Below, one piece after another: positions 63,457 to 64,000 of a stretch of DNA of 64,000 nucleotides (its first letter is position 1; each line of letters begins with the position of its first letter). The stretch is from NCBI RefSeq assembly GCF_034661235.1, contig NZ_CP141059.1, forward strand, positions 2,727,501-2,791,500, read 5' to 3'. Below the pieces are notes generated by a model, which was given only the letters and a program-made list of their open reading frames with translations, had not been told where the DNA came from and did no database searches. The translations under genes were made by a program, and so were the position numbers. Source of the DNA: Nocardioides bizhenqiangii. GTDB taxonomy: Bacteria; Actinomycetota; Actinomycetes; Propionibacteriales; Nocardioidaceae.

Positions 63457-64000
63457 CTAGAGAGCACCCTTCGTGGAAGGGATACCGGTCTCGCGGGGGT
63501 CGATCGCGACCGCGTCGCGGAAGGCACGGGCGAACGCCTTGAACTGGGTCTCGACGATGTGGTGCGGCTCGCGGCCGGCGAGCACCCGCACGTGCAGCGC
63601 GACGTGGGCGTGGAACGCGACGGTCTCGAAGACGTGCCGGGTCAGCGAGCCCAGGTAGGGTACGCCGTCGCCACCGCCGCCGAGCGCGACGTACTGCTGT
63701 CCCTCGGGCTCGCCCGTGTGCACGCAGTAGGGACGGCCCGACACGTCGACGACGGCCTGCACGAGAGCCTCGTCGAGCGGCACCGTCGCGTCGCCGAAAC
63801 GGCGGATGCCGACCTTGTCGCCGAGCGCCTCACGCAGCGCCCGACCGAGCACGATCGCCGTGTCCTCGACCGTGTGGTGCGCGTCGATGTGGGTGTCGCC
63901 GGACGTCGCGACGGTCAGGTCGACCAGGGAGTGCCGGGCGAACGAGATGAGCATGTGGTCGTAGAAGCCGACGCCGGTGGAGACGTCGTGGCGTCCCGTG
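63457..64000 (-). CDS. hisB: Imidazoleglycerol-phosphate dehydratase (3' part; 5' end outside window)
   Basis: 181 codons present. The frame runs through the window edge at 64000 ([17 protein letters not shown] is in frame before the first internal Met), so the N-terminus is missing. Manganese ligands are in [31 protein letters not shown] and [16 protein letters not shown], the full dehydratase set. No fused phosphatase domain at the C-terminus. Confidence 0.96.
   Translation of the reverse strand, partial: TGRHDVSTGVGFYDHMLISFARHSLVDLTVATSGDTHIDAHHTVEDTAIVLGRALREALGDKVGIRRFGDATVPLDEALVQAVVDVSGRPYCVHTGEPEGQQYVALGGGGDGVPYLGSLTRHVFETVAFHAHVALHVRVLAGREPHHIVETQFKAFARAFRDAVAIDPRETGIPSTKGAL

Overview
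The window is high-GC (about 70%) chromosomal DNA of an actinomycete, most likely Nocardioides or a close relative in the Nocardioidaceae. The call rests on the very GC-rich codon use, the many leaderless genes, and a backbone gene order (rpsA, polA, livFGMH, ANTAR regulator, pyk, gltBD, lgt, trpABC, hisI, hisF, priA, hisH, hisB) that is the same housekeeping neighbourhood seen from M. tuberculosis Rv1601 to Rv1630 and in Streptomyces. Using PriA in place of separate HisA and TrpF is also actinobacterial.

Layout. (1) 1-1760: a 50-aa membrane microprotein and rpsA, facing each other across a strong bidirectional hairpin. (2) 1932-17317: a cell-envelope block inserted between rpsA and polA, with two methyltransferases, a small HHxxxDG acyltransferase-like protein, a DUF3068 protein, GT4 and GT2 glycosyltransferases, a DUF2613 microprotein, two large polytopic proteins, a DUF3367/AftD-type arabinofuranosyltransferase, a flippase and a small secreted protein. 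Its content resembles the mycobacterial Rv0224c-Rv0236c region. (3) 17319-18061: no genes; a roughly 740-bp imperfect long inverted repeat. (4) 18073-21864: polA, a PaaI-type thioesterase and a GNAT enzyme. (5) 22053-27645: a branched-chain amino-acid ABC importer (livHMGF plus a convergent livK) with a CRP-like palindrome against the -10 box. (6) 27786-32266: an ANTAR antiterminator response regulator, a tRNA with a CAA anticodon but a short variable loop, a LAGLIDADG-type endonuclease gene next to it, a DUF427 protein, a lipoprotein and pyk. (7) 32438-45447, mostly minus strand: gltB-gltD, lgt, a Sco1-like protein, trpC-trpB-trpA with small membrane proteins, and hisI. (8) 45472-60632: an accessory block between hisI and hisF, with a heterodimeric ABC exporter, an F420-type LLM oxidoreductase flanked by a duplicated gene start, gene remnants (HNH/13E12, DUF3054), a membrane-bound LuxR regulator, a CsbD protein, a secreted peptide, a STAND ATPase regulator and a recurring 14-nt motif. 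(9) 60633-64000: hisF, priA, a hemerythrin-domain gene, hisH and the 3' part of hisB, which runs off the window.

How the genes work together. PriA, HisF, HisH, HisB and HisI supply the middle of histidine synthesis. TrpC, TrpB and TrpA plus PriA (TrpF activity) supply the end of tryptophan synthesis. trpE and trpD are not in the window. GltBD provides the glutamate and nitrogen supply. Lgt lipidates the lipoproteins encoded here (LivK, Sco1-like, the 198-aa lipoprotein). Many genes start 6-7 nt after a TANNNT box with no ribosome-binding site, so leaderless transcription is common and was used to choose several starts. The most unusual items are the long inverted repeat at 17.3-18.1 kb, the atypical tRNA with its endonuclease neighbour, and the repeat- and pseudogene-rich block that splits the his genes.
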